Below are positions 14,802 through 22,447 of a DNA stretch of 64,000 nt, one piece after another (position 1 is the first letter of the stretch; the number at the start of each line of letters is the position of its first letter). The position numbers and the translations under genes were made by a program. The stretch is from contig NZ_CP059139.1 of the NCBI RefSeq assembly GCF_014109765.1, forward strand, positions 2,608,001 through 2,672,000. The letters run 5' to 3'. The notes below the pieces were generated by a model that saw only the letters and a program-made list of their open reading frames with translations, was not told where the DNA came from and searched no databases. Origin of the DNA: Pseudomonas berkeleyensis. GTDB taxonomy: Bacteria > Pseudomonadota > Gammaproteobacteria > Pseudomonadales > Pseudomonadaceae.

Positions 14802-15476
14802 ATGAGCAAAGGGCCATCTGGGTTTATTGACGCTGATCAATGTGAGGGGAAGCAGCCCTGGCTGTGGGACGAAGCGCCGCAGGGGGCTGCGGTGACCCTG
14901 ATCCTGGCGCATGGCGCGGGCGCACCGATGGACAGCCCGTTCATGCAGCGCATGGCGCAGAGCCTTGCGGCGCGTGGTGTACGGGTGGTGCGCTTCGAGT
15001 TCGCCTACATGGCGCAGCGACGGGTGGATGGGCGCAAACGCCCCCCCAATCCGCAGGCGCAACTGCTGCAGCAATGGCGTGAGGTGTATGCCCGGGTGTG
15101 CCAACAGGTCGCAGGCCCTGTGGCCATTGGCGGCAAGTCCATGGGCGGACGCATGGCCAGCCTGCTGGCCGACGAGTTGGATGCGGCAGCGCTGATTTGT
15201 CTCGGTTATCCCTTCTATGCCGCGGGCAAGCCGGAGAAGCCGCGCGTTGCACATCTGGCCGAGCTGCGCACGCCGACTCTCATCGTTCAGGGCGAGCGTG
15301 ATGCCTTGGGCAATCGCGAGGCCGTGGCCGGTTACAACCTGTCAGCCGCCATCGAGTTGCACTGGCTGGCGGCAGCTGATCATGACCTCAAGCCTTTGAA
15401 GGCTTCCGGTTTCAGCCATGAGCAGCATCTCGACACCGCCACTCGGGTCATCACCGATTTTCTGGGCGTAAGCTGA
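14802..15476 (+). CDS. KANL3/Tex30-family alpha/beta hydrolase
   Basis: This 224-residue cytosolic hydrolase is divergent from ccoN2. The core starts [17 protein letters not shown]. It has a nucleophile elbow GKSMGGRMA (Ser near residue 111), an acid-turn [10 protein letters not shown] and the catalytic His in AADHDLKPL, so the triad appears complete. The substrate is unknown. A GAGG ribosome-site-like stretch precedes the ATG at 14802. Codons 9-13 coincide with an Anr box that most likely serves ccoN2, so coding and regulatory constraints overlap here. Confidence 0.88.
   Translation: MSKGPSGFIDADQCEGKQPWLWDEAPQGAAVTLILAHGAGAPMDSPFMQRMAQSLAARGVRVVRFEFAYMAQRRVDGRKRPPNPQAQLLQQWREVYARVCQQVAGPVAIGGKSMGGRMASLLADELDAAALICLGYPFYAAGKPEKPRVAHLAELRTPTLIVQGERDALGNREAVAGYNLSAAIELHWLAAADHDLKPLKASGFSHEQHLDTATRVITDFLGVS
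14827..14840 (-). promoter_or_regulatory. Anr/FNR box for the cco-2 operon, inside a divergent gene
   Basis: TTGACGCTGATCAA matches TTGAT-N4-ATCAA with one change and sits 127 bases before the ccoN2 ATG. At -41.5 it would place the start of transcription near 14792. The -10 region there is poor (CATGCT). The site lies wholly inside the first codons of the divergent hydrolase. Confidence 0.75.
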
Positions 15477-15627
15477 GGCAGGGCTTCGTATGCGTGAACC
15501 CTAGGCGTCCGCGGCTGGACTTCATTCGGGCTGCCTCTCATTCAAACACGTTTTAACGGGCGTTACCGCTGCAAAAGCGGTTGCGCTTGACCGGTCGGTC
15601 ACGCAATGTGACAAGTACGTGTCCGGG

Positions 15628-15643
15628 CCCGCTGCAGAGCGGG
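15628..15643 (+). terminator. Possible terminator of the hydrolase gene
   Basis: A CCCGCT / AGCGGG stem with a GCAG loop. A T run (CTTTTTGCC) follows about 10 bases later, so it is not a canonical intrinsic terminator. Confidence 0.4.
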
Positions 15644-15741
15644 GGCTGCAGGCTTTTTGCCTTCACCGCGCACTGCCCATGGCCAGCGGGATTTTGCTGT
15701 GCCACGCAATGGGGCGGCGCCTCATGACAGAAACATTGCGC

Positions 15742-15758
15742 AGCACCATTGTGGTGCG
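15742..15758 (+). promoter_or_regulatory. NtrC-type enhancer site
   Basis: AGCACC-ATTGT-GGTGCG matches 10 of 12 specified bases of the NtrC consensus TGCACC-N5-GGTGCA. A weaker copy (8 of 12) at 15700-15716 is centred 42 bases upstream, four helical turns away. The strong site is centred about 86 bases before the predicted start of transcription. Confidence 0.65.
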
Positions 15759-15808
15759 TTTTGTTTGGGTGTTGTTGGTATCTGATTGAAATTAAAGGAT
15801 TAATTGTG

Positions 15809-15825
15809 CTGGCTCGGGCCTTGCA
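15809..15825 (+). promoter_or_regulatory. Sigma-54 promoter of the ATP-grasp operon
   Basis: CTGGCTCGGGCCTTGCA matches the -24/-12 consensus TGGCACG-N4-TTGC with a single change and exactly 10 bases between the GG and GC. Transcription is predicted to start near 15836, giving a 26-base leader to the ATG at 15862. Confidence 0.8.
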
Positions 15826-15861
15826 GAGGATGCTGCAAGTCCGGGTGACAAGGAGTACGGC

Positions 15862-17271
15862 ATGGCCCGCACCTTTTATGACGAGATGTACGACGCGAGC
15901 GGTGCAGTCCGCCCGCATTATCGGGAGTTTGCCCGCTGGTTGGCTGATACCCCCGATGACCTGCTGGCCCAGCGCCGCCGAGAGGCGGATCTCCTGTTCC
16001 ACAGAGCTGGTATCACGTTCACCCTCTATGGTGACGATCAAGGCACCGAACGCCTGATTCCCTTCGACATCATTCCTCGCTCCATCCCCGCCAGCGAATG
16101 GCGCATCGTCGAACGCGGCTGCATACAGCGCGTGCAGGCGCTCAACCTGTTCCTCGCCGACCTCTACCATGACCAGCGCATCATCAAGGCGGGGATCATT
16201 CCTGCCGAGCAGGTGCTGGCCAACGAGGGTTACCAGATGGCCATGCAGGGCCTCGACCTGCACCGTGACATCTACGCGCACATCGCCGGGGTCGACCTGG
16301 TGCGTGACGGCGACGGTAGCTACTACGTGCTGGAAGACAACTTGCGTACGCCCAGCGGTGTGAGCTACATGCTCGAAGACCGCAAGATGATGATGCGCCT
16401 GTTTCCTGAGCTGTTCTCCGCGCAGCGCGTGGCGCCGGTGGATCACTACCCGAACCTGCTGCTCGACGCGCTGAAGAGTTCCAGCCCGCTGGACAACCCC
16501 ACGGTGGTGGTGCTGACGCCGGGGCGTTTCAACAGTGCCTACTTCGAGCACGCCTTCCTCGCTCGCGAGATGGGCGTGGAGCTGGTGGAGGGGGCCGACC
16601 TGTTCGTACGTGACGACAAGGTGTACATGCGCACCACGGCCGGTGCGAAGCAGGTTGACGTGATCTACCGACGCCTCGATGACGCCTTCCTCGATCCGCT
16701 GGCCTTCAATCCCGATTCCATGCTCGGTGTGCCCGGGCTGCTCTCGGCTTATCGCTCACGCAACGTGGTGCTGGCCAACGCCATTGGCACTGGCGTGGCT
16801 GACGACAAGTCGATCTACCCTTATGTCGGCGACATGATCCGCTTCTATCTGGACGAGGAGCCGATCCTCAAGAACGTACCGACCTGGCAGTGCCGCAAAC
16901 CGGAAGAACTCTCCCACGTCTTGGCCAACCTGCCCGAACTGGTGGTCAAGGAGACCCAGGGCTCCGGCGGCTACGGCATGCTAGTCGGCCCAGCGGCGAC
17001 CAAGGCCGAAATCGAGAACTTCCGCGCGCGCCTGATCGCCAAGCCGGAGGCGTATATCGCCCAGCCGACGCTGAGCCTGTCGACCTGCCCGACCTTCGTC
17101 GAACGCGGTATCGCACCGCGTCATATCGATCTGCGTCCGTTCGTTCTGACTGGCCGCGAAACCCGCCTGGTGCCCGGTGGACTGACGCGTGTGGCATTGC
17201 GCGAAGGCTCGCTGGTGGTCAACTCGTCGCAAGGCGGCGGTACCAAGGACACCTGGGTGGTGGAGGACTGA
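15862..17271 (+). CDS. Circularly permuted type 2 ATP-grasp protein
   Basis: This 469-residue protein belongs to the DUF404/DUF407 circularly permuted ATP-grasp family, predicted to form amide bonds with ATP. Seen motifs include LIPFDIIPRSIPASEW near residue 65, YYVLEDNLRTPSGVSYMLEDR near 155, and the nucleotide-binding VVKETQGSGGYGMLVG segment near 360. It is first of three packed genes, with an alpha-E gene 3 bases downstream and then a transglutaminase. Family work has proposed that these sets make or process an unidentified peptide-like product. Neither substrate nor product can be read from the sequence. Confidence 0.93.
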   Translation: MARTFYDEMYDASGAVRPHYREFARWLADTPDDLLAQRRREADLLFHRAGITFTLYGDDQGTERLIPFDIIPRSIPASEWRIVERGCIQRVQALNLFLADLYHDQRIIKAGIIPAEQVLANEGYQMAMQGLDLHRDIYAHIAGVDLVRDGDGSYYVLEDNLRTPSGVSYMLEDRKMMMRLFPELFSAQRVAPVDHYPNLLLDALKSSSPLDNPTVVVLTPGRFNSAYFEHAFLAREMGVELVEGADLFVRDDKVYMRTTAGAKQVDVIYRRLDDAFLDPLAFNPDSMLGVPGLLSAYRSRNVVLANAIGTGVADDKSIYPYVGDMIRFYLDEEPILKNVPTWQCRKPEELSHVLANLPELVVKETQGSGGYGMLVGPAATKAEIENFRARLIAKPEAYIAQPTLSLSTCPTFVERGIAPRHIDLRPFVLTGRETRLVPGGLTRVALREGSLVVNSSQGGGTKDTWVVED

Positions 17272-17274
17272 CCC

Positions 17275-18225
17275 ATGCTTTCGAGAACTGCCTCCGATCT
17301 GTACTGGATGTCGCGTTACCTGGAGCGTGCCGAGAACCTCGCACGCATGCTCGACGTCAGCTATTCGCTGTCATTGATGCCGCAGGATGGCCGTGGTGAT
17401 GGCCTCGATGAACTGGCCATGCCGCTGTTGATCACCGGCACCCTGGACGACTACCTGGAGCGCCACGGCCCGCTACACGCCGAGCGCATGCTGCACTTCT
17501 TCGCTCTCGATGCGAGTAACCCGGGCAGCATCTACTGCTGCCTGCAGGCCGCGCGCAGCAATGCCCATGCGGTACGCGGGCGGATCACCGCCGACATGTG
17601 GGAGAACATCAACGCCACCTGGCTGGAGATGCGCGGCATCGCCGAACAGGGGTTGGGACGTTACGGCATCAGCCGTTTCTGCGAGTGGGTCAAGGAGCGT
17701 TCACACCTGTTCCGTGGCGCCACCTTCGGCACCATCATGCGCGGCGAGGCCTACCGCTTCATCCGTCTGGGTACCTTCATCGAGCGTGCCGACAACACCC
17801 TGCGCCTGCTCGACGCGCGCTACGAAATGCTCGGCGAAGAGATCGACGAACTGGAAGAGCGCAGCGCGCGCAGCTATTACCAATGGAGTGCGCTGCTACG
17901 GGCGCTGTCCTCGTTCGAGGCTTTCGCCGAGATCTACCGTGGCTCACCACGCACGCGCAAGGTTGCCGAGTTGTTGCTGCTGCGCCCCGACGTGCCGCGC
18001 TCACTGCGTGCCTGCATGGAAGAACTCAACCTGATGCTTGCGGGTCTACCCGGAGAGAACGGTCGTCCTGCGCAGCGCCTGGCTGCCGAACTGGATGCGC
18101 GGTTGCGCTACACCAGCATCGACGAAGTGCTCGACGAAGGCCTGCATGCCTGGCTTACCGACTTCATCCTGCTGGTGCGCCAGCTGGGCAATACCATCCA
18201 TACGTCCTATCTGGAGGTCGCATGA
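17275..18225 (+). CDS. Alpha-E domain protein
   Basis: This 316-residue, mostly helical protein is the usual partner of the circularly permuted ATP-grasp gene. It begins MLSRTASDLYWMSRYLERAENLARMLDV and carries the conserved Glu-rich stretches that name the family (for example IRLGTFIERADNTLRLLDARY near residue 165). No enzymatic function has been established to my knowledge. It starts 3 bases after the ATP-grasp stop and overlaps the transglutaminase start by 4 bases, so the three products are probably made together. Confidence 0.93.
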   Translation: MLSRTASDLYWMSRYLERAENLARMLDVSYSLSLMPQDGRGDGLDELAMPLLITGTLDDYLERHGPLHAERMLHFFALDASNPGSIYCCLQAARSNAHAVRGRITADMWENINATWLEMRGIAEQGLGRYGISRFCEWVKERSHLFRGATFGTIMRGEAYRFIRLGTFIERADNTLRLLDARYEMLGEEIDELEERSARSYYQWSALLRALSSFEAFAEIYRGSPRTRKVAELLLLRPDVPRSLRACMEELNLMLAGLPGENGRPAQRLAAELDARLRYTSIDEVLDEGLHAWLTDFILLVRQLGNTIHTSYLEVA

Positions 18226-19019
18226 GACTCTCGATCAGCCATGACACCACCTACCGTTACGATGATCAGGTGCGCGCGAGCATCCAGTACCTGCGCCTGA
18301 CCCCGCACGACAGCGAGCGCCAGCAGGTGCTCAGTTGGCAGCTCGACCTGCCGCGCCCGGTGCACGCCCAGCTCGACCCCTACGGCAACATCCTCCATGT
18401 GCTGACCCTGGATGAGCCGCATGAGGCCATCGTTATCGGTGCCCGCGGCCAGGTTGAGATCGATGAAACCTGCGAGGCCGAGCATGAGCGTCAATCGGCG
18501 TTGCCATTCCTGCGTTTCACCCGCCTGACCCAGGCCGACGACGCCATTCGCGAGTTCGCCGCGCAACACGGCAAGGCACGTAGCGACCGCAATGGCCTGA
18601 TCGATCTGATGCATGCGCTCAACGCGCATATCGCTTATCAGCCCGGTATCACCGAGGTAGACACCAGCGCCGCCGAGGCCTTCGCCGGTCGCCGTGGGGT
18701 CTGCCAGGATCACACCCATGCCTTTCTCGCCTGCGCGCGCAGCCTGGGCGTGCCGGCGCGTTACGTCTCTGGCTATCTCTACACTGATGACTCCGAGCAC
18801 CTGGCCAGCCATGCCTGGGCCGAAGCCTGGGTGGGCGACGCCTGGTACAGCTTCGATGTGACCAACTGCCTGGCGCGCCCGGAACGCCACCTCAAGCTGG
18901 CAGTCGGCCTGGACTATCTGGATGCCTGCCCGGTACGCGGCATGCGCCGGGGCGGTGGTTGCGAGCAGATGCACGCCCAGGTTCAAGTCGCCCCCTTGTT
19001 GCAGGTGCGCCAGCAGTAG
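18222..19019 (+). CDS. Transglutaminase-like cysteine peptidase family protein
   Basis: This 265-residue protein has an N-terminal beta-rich domain (MRLSISHDTTYRYDDQVRAS) and a transglutaminase-like core. The catalytic triad is visible: Cys in GRRGVCQDHTHAF (near residue 165), His in ASHAWAEAW (near 200) and Asp in SFDVTN. Such domains cleave or transfer amide bonds, complementing the amide-forming ATP-grasp enzyme encoded first. The ATG overlaps the alpha-E stop (ATGA). No signal peptide is seen, so it probably acts in the cytoplasm. Confidence 0.94.
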   Translation: MRLSISHDTTYRYDDQVRASIQYLRLTPHDSERQQVLSWQLDLPRPVHAQLDPYGNILHVLTLDEPHEAIVIGARGQVEIDETCEAEHERQSALPFLRFTRLTQADDAIREFAAQHGKARSDRNGLIDLMHALNAHIAYQPGITEVDTSAAEAFAGRRGVCQDHTHAFLACARSLGVPARYVSGYLYTDDSEHLASHAWAEAWVGDAWYSFDVTNCLARPERHLKLAVGLDYLDACPVRGMRRGGGCEQMHAQVQVAPLLQVRQQ

Positions 19020-19022
19020 GGG

Positions 19023-19328
19023 CTAGTGTTGTTCCGGGGTGTCTTGTCGCGGCTCATCCAGTTGGCGGGCGATTTTGCGGAAGATCGCCGTATAGAGTGC
19101 CGAGTACCGTAGTTCCTGAACCAGCCCCCAGAGCTGGTAGAGGAGAATCGACAGGGCACCGATGGTGACGGCGTGCAGTTGTCCGCTCAGTGCCCCGTAG
19201 ATGATGAAGGCGATGCCCGGCGCGATCCAGGGCAGGTGCCCGAGGATGCGCTCGAGCTTGCTGTCGCTGCCGCTGGCGACCGCCAGGATGAGGGCGCGTT
19301 CTTCGTCCGTGAATTCAGGTCTTTCCAT
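19023..19328 (-). CDS. Small two-helix membrane protein, function unknown
   Basis: A 101-residue protein with a charged N-terminal region (MERPEFTDEERALILAV). Two hydrophobic stretches follow at about residues 33-52 and 53-70, then a charged C-terminus. No family is recognised. Its start overlaps the end of the VOC gene by 14 bases, so the two are likely co-transcribed. It ends 3 bases from the convergent transglutaminase stop. Confidence 0.75.
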   Translation of the reverse strand: MERPEFTDEERALILAVASGSDSKLERILGHLPWIAPGIAFIIYGALSGQLHAVTIGALSILLYQLWGLVQELRYSALYTAIFRKIARQLDEPRQDTPEQH

Positions 19329-19713
19329 CTGTGTTCGTGTTCCAGTGGTTGGCGTGTTCGTCGAAACCGGCGCGATAGGGACTGCCGACGCAGAAGCGAT
19401 GACCGCTGGGTGCCTGCATCACCACCCAGGCCTCCTTACGGGTCACGACACTGGCGCCGAGGCCTTCCAGGCGTGCCACTTCATCAGCGATCGAATCGGT
19501 GTCGATGTCCAGGTGGGCGCGAGCTTCGTGCTGTACGCGCTGGATGATCACCTGCACCTCTCCCGGCGGGGTCTGTAGCTGAATGTACGTGGTTTCGTCC
19601 TCGATTTTCTCTGGTAGCGGATAGCCCAGCGCCTGACTCCAGAATCTGGCTTCGGCTAGCAGGTCGCCAGTGTTGCAGTCGATCACGATGTTGCCCAGTC
19701 TGCTGCGATGCAT
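19315..19713 (-). CDS. VOC-family (glyoxalase-like) protein
   Basis: This 132-residue protein has a paired beta-alpha-beta-beta-beta fold pattern. It begins RLGNIVIDCNTGDLLAEARFWSQALGYPL and ends with APSGHRFCVGSPYR, typical of the glyoxalase/bleomycin-resistance/dioxygenase superfamily (Glyoxalase_6 type). Substrate and metal use cannot be judged. It lies 9 bases downstream of the cytochrome c gene and overlaps the next small membrane protein gene. Confidence 0.85.
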   Translation of the reverse strand: MHRSRLGNIVIDCNTGDLLAEARFWSQALGYPLPEKIEDETTYIQLQTPPGEVQVIIQRVQHEARAHLDIDTDSIADEVARLEGLGASVVTRKEAWVVMQAPSGHRFCVGSPYRAGFDEHANHWNTNTDGKT

Positions 19714-19722
19714 GTTGTCCCC

Positions 19723-20520
19723 CTAGCGCGTGACCTTGCGTTGCGCCATATGCTGCAGATAGCCGATCAGTTGCTCCAGCTCATGGGCGCGTATGGCTTG
19801 CTCGCTGAACCCAGGCATGCGCCCCTGCGGCCAGCGCCGCAGGCTCTGTGGGTCGCGGATGTACTGACGCAGGAAGTCGCCCGTGAAGTATTCGGTCGGG
19901 TTGTGCGGGATATTCAGATCCGGGCCGAAGGCGGAGTCACCCGCACCATTGAGGCGATGGCAGGCCATGCAGTTCTTCTGATAGAGGGCGAACCCTGCCT
20001 GCACCTCGCTGCTGGCATCTGCTGCCGGTAGCAGGGCGGGGAAACGCTGTTCCACGGGCGCCAACTGACGAATCCTGGCGACCTGAAACGGCCACTGCTC
20101 AGGGCCGATCTGGCTGGCCGCAGGGTCTGTCCAGACCAGATAGAACGGGCCCGCACTGGGCTTGCCTGAGGCCAGTGGCGGCCAGGGATGCTGCGGGTCT
20201 TCGATGGCCAGCCAGGCCTTGGCCCCTTCGCTGGCCAGCAGAATGGCTGCCGGCAGCTCGGCGGCAAAACCGTCCAGTGCCACGGCTTGCAGATGATCGC
20301 CCGGCGTTACGCCGTCCAGTAATGCGCTGATCGGCACGGCGCGGTATTTCATGGGGCGCTTGTAGCTGACGTCGTCGGCAATTTCGATCTCACGAGCCTG
20401 CGGGTGATTCAGCAGTTCGCTGCTGCTCCAGGTGTGCCGGGTATCGTTGAGTTGCACCTCGAACTCGGCGGCCTGTGCGGTGCAGCTCAGGACGATCAGG
20501 GAGAACAGCAGGGACTTCAT
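19723..20520 (-). CDS. Periplasmic c-type cytochrome with an N-terminal molybdopterin-oxidoreductase-like domain
   Basis: The 265-residue product starts with a signal peptide (MKSLLFSLIVLSCTAQAAEF). Residues about 20-150 form a beta-rich domain resembling the sulfite-oxidase-type molybdopterin-binding fold. The C-terminal third is a monohaem cytochrome c with CMACH near residue 185, and a distal Met is likely (RMPGF). Its ATG overlaps the rhodanese stop by 4 bases. The pairing with a secreted rhodanese suggests a role in periplasmic sulfur redox chemistry; that is inference. Confidence 0.85.
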   Translation of the reverse strand: MKSLLFSLIVLSCTAQAAEFEVQLNDTRHTWSSSELLNHPQAREIEIADDVSYKRPMKYRAVPISALLDGVTPGDHLQAVALDGFAAELPAAILLASEGAKAWLAIEDPQHPWPPLASGKPSAGPFYLVWTDPAASQIGPEQWPFQVARIRQLAPVEQRFPALLPAADASSEVQAGFALYQKNCMACHRLNGAGDSAFGPDLNIPHNPTEYFTGDFLRQYIRDPQSLRRWPQGRMPGFSEQAIRAHELEQLIGYLQHMAQRKVTR

Positions 20521-20876
20521 TCTTTGTTCTCCAGCAGAGGCAGCAGGTCGTCGTAGGCGCCGGCATTGATGACGTGACGATAACCGAGGTTCTCCAGGCT
20601 TTGCTGGGCCAGCGCCGAGCGTCGGCCGCTGCGGCAGTAGAGTACCAGCGGGCGGTTCTTGTCGGGGCTGATGGTGTGGATCTGCGCGGCGATATCCTCG
20701 TGGCCGATACGCATCGCGCCGGGCAGTGCACCCTCTGCAAATTCTTCGGCGCTGCGTACGTCGATCAGCAGGCTGTCGTCGCGCTGCAAGGCCGTGAGGG
20801 CCGCCTGCTGGTCGATTTCGTTCGCGTGGGCATCGAGTAGGCCGAGCAGGGCGGTGAGCAGGAGAATCAAACGCAT
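20517..20876 (-). CDS. Secreted rhodanese-like sulfurtransferase
   Basis: A 119-residue single-domain rhodanese with an N-terminal signal peptide (MRLILLLTALLGLLDAHANE). The family segments LLIDVRSAEEFAEGALPGA and the active-site loop CRSGRRS (Cys near residue 86) are present, so it should be catalytically competent. It should act in the periplasm and is translationally coupled to the downstream cytochrome gene. Confidence 0.9.
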   Translation of the reverse strand: MRLILLLTALLGLLDAHANEIDQQAALTALQRDDSLLIDVRSAEEFAEGALPGAMRIGHEDIAAQIHTISPDKNRPLVLYCRSGRRSALAQQSLENLGYRHVINAGAYDDLLPLLENKE

Positions 20877-20969
20877 GGTGCACTCCAGAGCGGCTCGAAT
20901 GGCCGAGCATGATTGCCCGAGCCTTTTATGCAGTCTAGGATGCCTCGCTTGACCTGACGGGAGTAGTAG

Positions 20970-21857
20970 ATGTTAGCCGAGTTGTTTGCCGTTCTGGCAC
21001 CGGTACTGATAGCGGCAGGCATCGGCTACGGCTGGGTGCGCAGTGGTCAGCAATATCCCACGGATTTCATCGCGCGGCTGGTGCTCAACATTGGCACGCC
21101 GTGTCTGGTGCTCTCGACGCTCAGTCGGGCCGAACTGGAAATGAGCGCCTTCTCGCAAATGGCGTTGGCCTGCGTGCTGGTGACCTCGTCCATGGGGCTG
21201 GTCGGTTGGCTGCTGAGCCGACTGTTCGGGTTGGATTGGAAGGTGCTGGTGCCGGCCTACCTGTTTCCCAACTCCGGCAACATGGGGTTGCCCATGGCGC
21301 TGTTCGCCTTCGGCGAGGCGGGCCTGGCGTTGGCCGTGGCATTCTTTCTGGTGCTCTCGGTGGGTCATTTCAGTATCGGCATGTTGTTGTCGGGCGCTGA
21401 GGGTTCACTCAAGGGGCTGTTGCTCAATCCGATCATGATCAGTCTGGCATTGGTGCTGCCGGTGCTGTTTCTCGATCTGGAATTGCCGCGCTGGCTGGCC
21501 AATACCGTCGACCTGTTGGGCGGCATGACCATCCCGCTGATGTTGATCACCCTGGGCGTTTCCCTGGCCAGTATCCGCGTGCAGCACCTGGGTAACGGGA
21601 TGCTGCTGGGCTTGCTGCGCATTCTCTGTGGCGCGGCGCTGGGCTGGCTCATCGGCTGGGCGATTGGCCTGCAACCACTGGCGCACGCTGTGCTGGTGTT
21701 GCAGTCGTCGATGCCGGTGGCGGTGTTCAACTATCTCTTTGCGGTACGCGCCGGCCGCTCGCCCGAGCAGGTCGCCAGCCTGGTGCTGTGTTCGACGCTG
21801 CTGGCTTTTGCGCTGATTCCACTGTTGCTCGCCTGGTGGATGCCCGCACTGCGCTGA
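20970..21857 (+). CDS. AEC-family transporter
   Basis: This 295-residue inner-membrane protein has about ten hydrophobic helices arranged as two repeats, typical of the auxin efflux carrier (AEC) family. Characteristic regions are LVLNIGTPCLVLSTLS near residue 35 and LFPNSGNMGLPMALFAFGE near 95. Bacterial members move small organic acids or related anions; the substrate here is unknown. It is divergent from the rhodanese gene. Confidence 0.92.
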   Translation: MLAELFAVLAPVLIAAGIGYGWVRSGQQYPTDFIARLVLNIGTPCLVLSTLSRAELEMSAFSQMALACVLVTSSMGLVGWLLSRLFGLDWKVLVPAYLFPNSGNMGLPMALFAFGEAGLALAVAFFLVLSVGHFSIGMLLSGAEGSLKGLLLNPIMISLALVLPVLFLDLELPRWLANTVDLLGGMTIPLMLITLGVSLASIRVQHLGNGMLLGLLRILCGAALGWLIGWAIGLQPLAHAVLVLQSSMPVAVFNYLFAVRAGRSPEQVASLVLCSTLLAFALIPLLLAWWMPALR

Positions 21858-21898
21858 GCGCGCTACGGCGTCTGCGCAGTTACGGGCACGGTGGGTGA

Positions 21899-21994
21899 TC
21901 AACTGACCAGACGGGTCAGGTTGGGAAGGATCAGGATGACCGCTGTGGCGAAAAGAATGACGCCAGCCTGACGGTATTTCGGCTGTTTGAACAT
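21899..21994 (-). CDS. Predicted 31-residue single-helix membrane protein
   Basis: A short frame reads MFKQPKYRQAGVILFATAVI and continues to a Ser-ended hydrophobic tail before TGA. It has a positively charged N-terminus and one transmembrane helix, which would leave the N-terminus inside. An AAAGG stretch lies upstream of the ATG. It is convergent with the AEC gene. Small single-helix proteins of this type are often missed; coding status is inferred from the composition and start context only. Confidence 0.5.
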   Translation of the reverse strand: MFKQPKYRQAGVILFATAVILILPNLTRLVS

Positions 21995-22447
21995 GGCCGT
22001 ATGCCTTTTGTTGTTATCGGTGTGGCATCGGGCGCCTGCCGTACTACCTGGGGGCGCCGCGTCACACCTGGGCGTGCCGCTGATTCACCGCCCCGGCATG
22101 ACCCGGCGGCGGCTCCCTGCACTGATTTCTCTGTCAGTGCCTGAATAACTCTAGGGTTGCAGTCACACTGGCCTTAGATGACTTGGTTTCTAAGCACAGG
22201 CTGTTAGAAGGTTCGAGCTATTTCTCCTGCCTGCTGAAACTACGCAGGCCTTGAGGCAGACAGCTTGCTTGCATGCTCGGTGATCAATCGAACAAACGAC
22301 CGTTCGTCTGAGCTCAGTGGTCAATGGCGCTGAGCGCTTAGGTCATTGAGCGCGGGCCGCTGCGCGTTAAGGTAGAGGTGCTCAAACAAGAACCAGCGCG
22401 TCGGCGCCATTGTCGTCGCCAGCGCTGCATAACCTTTCGAGGATGCC
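21995..22447. other. Intergenic region before the beta-oxidation genes
   Basis: These 453 bases carry no gene I can support. They contain a GCCTGC / GCAGGC hairpin near 22230-22250 and a TetR-type palindrome at 22292-22307. The promoters of the thiolase gene and, on the left, of the 31-residue protein should lie here. Confidence 0.5.
22292..22307. promoter_or_regulatory. TetR-type palindromic operator candidate
   Basis: ACAAACGACCGTTCGT is an imperfect inverted repeat of the form ACnAACG-N2-CGTTnGT, typical of TetR-family operators. It lies 140 bases before the thiolase ATG. TetR-type regulators commonly control fatty-acid oxidation genes in pseudomonads; the cognate protein is not in this window. 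Confidence 0.5.

Larger units (their letters stand above)
15477..15861. other. Regulatory intergenic region before the ATP-grasp operon
   Basis: These 385 bases carry no supported gene. From left to right they hold a GC-rich hairpin (15628-15643) that may end the hydrolase transcript, two NtrC-like sites (15700-15716 weak, 15742-15758 strong) and a sigma-54 promoter (15809-15825). A ribosome site AAGGAG precedes the ATP-grasp start. Confidence 0.7.

Noticed and set aside
14701..14817. N-terminal extension of ccoN2 to an ATG at 14817
   Set aside because: The extra 39 residues are not conserved in CcoN1, overlap the divergent hydrolase start, and the ATG at 14700 has its own ribosome site.
15553..16551. 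332-residue minus-strand open frame across the ATP-grasp promoter and gene start
   Set aside because: It is opposite a confident gene, has no domain resemblance, and overlaps the sigma-54 and NtrC-like sites.
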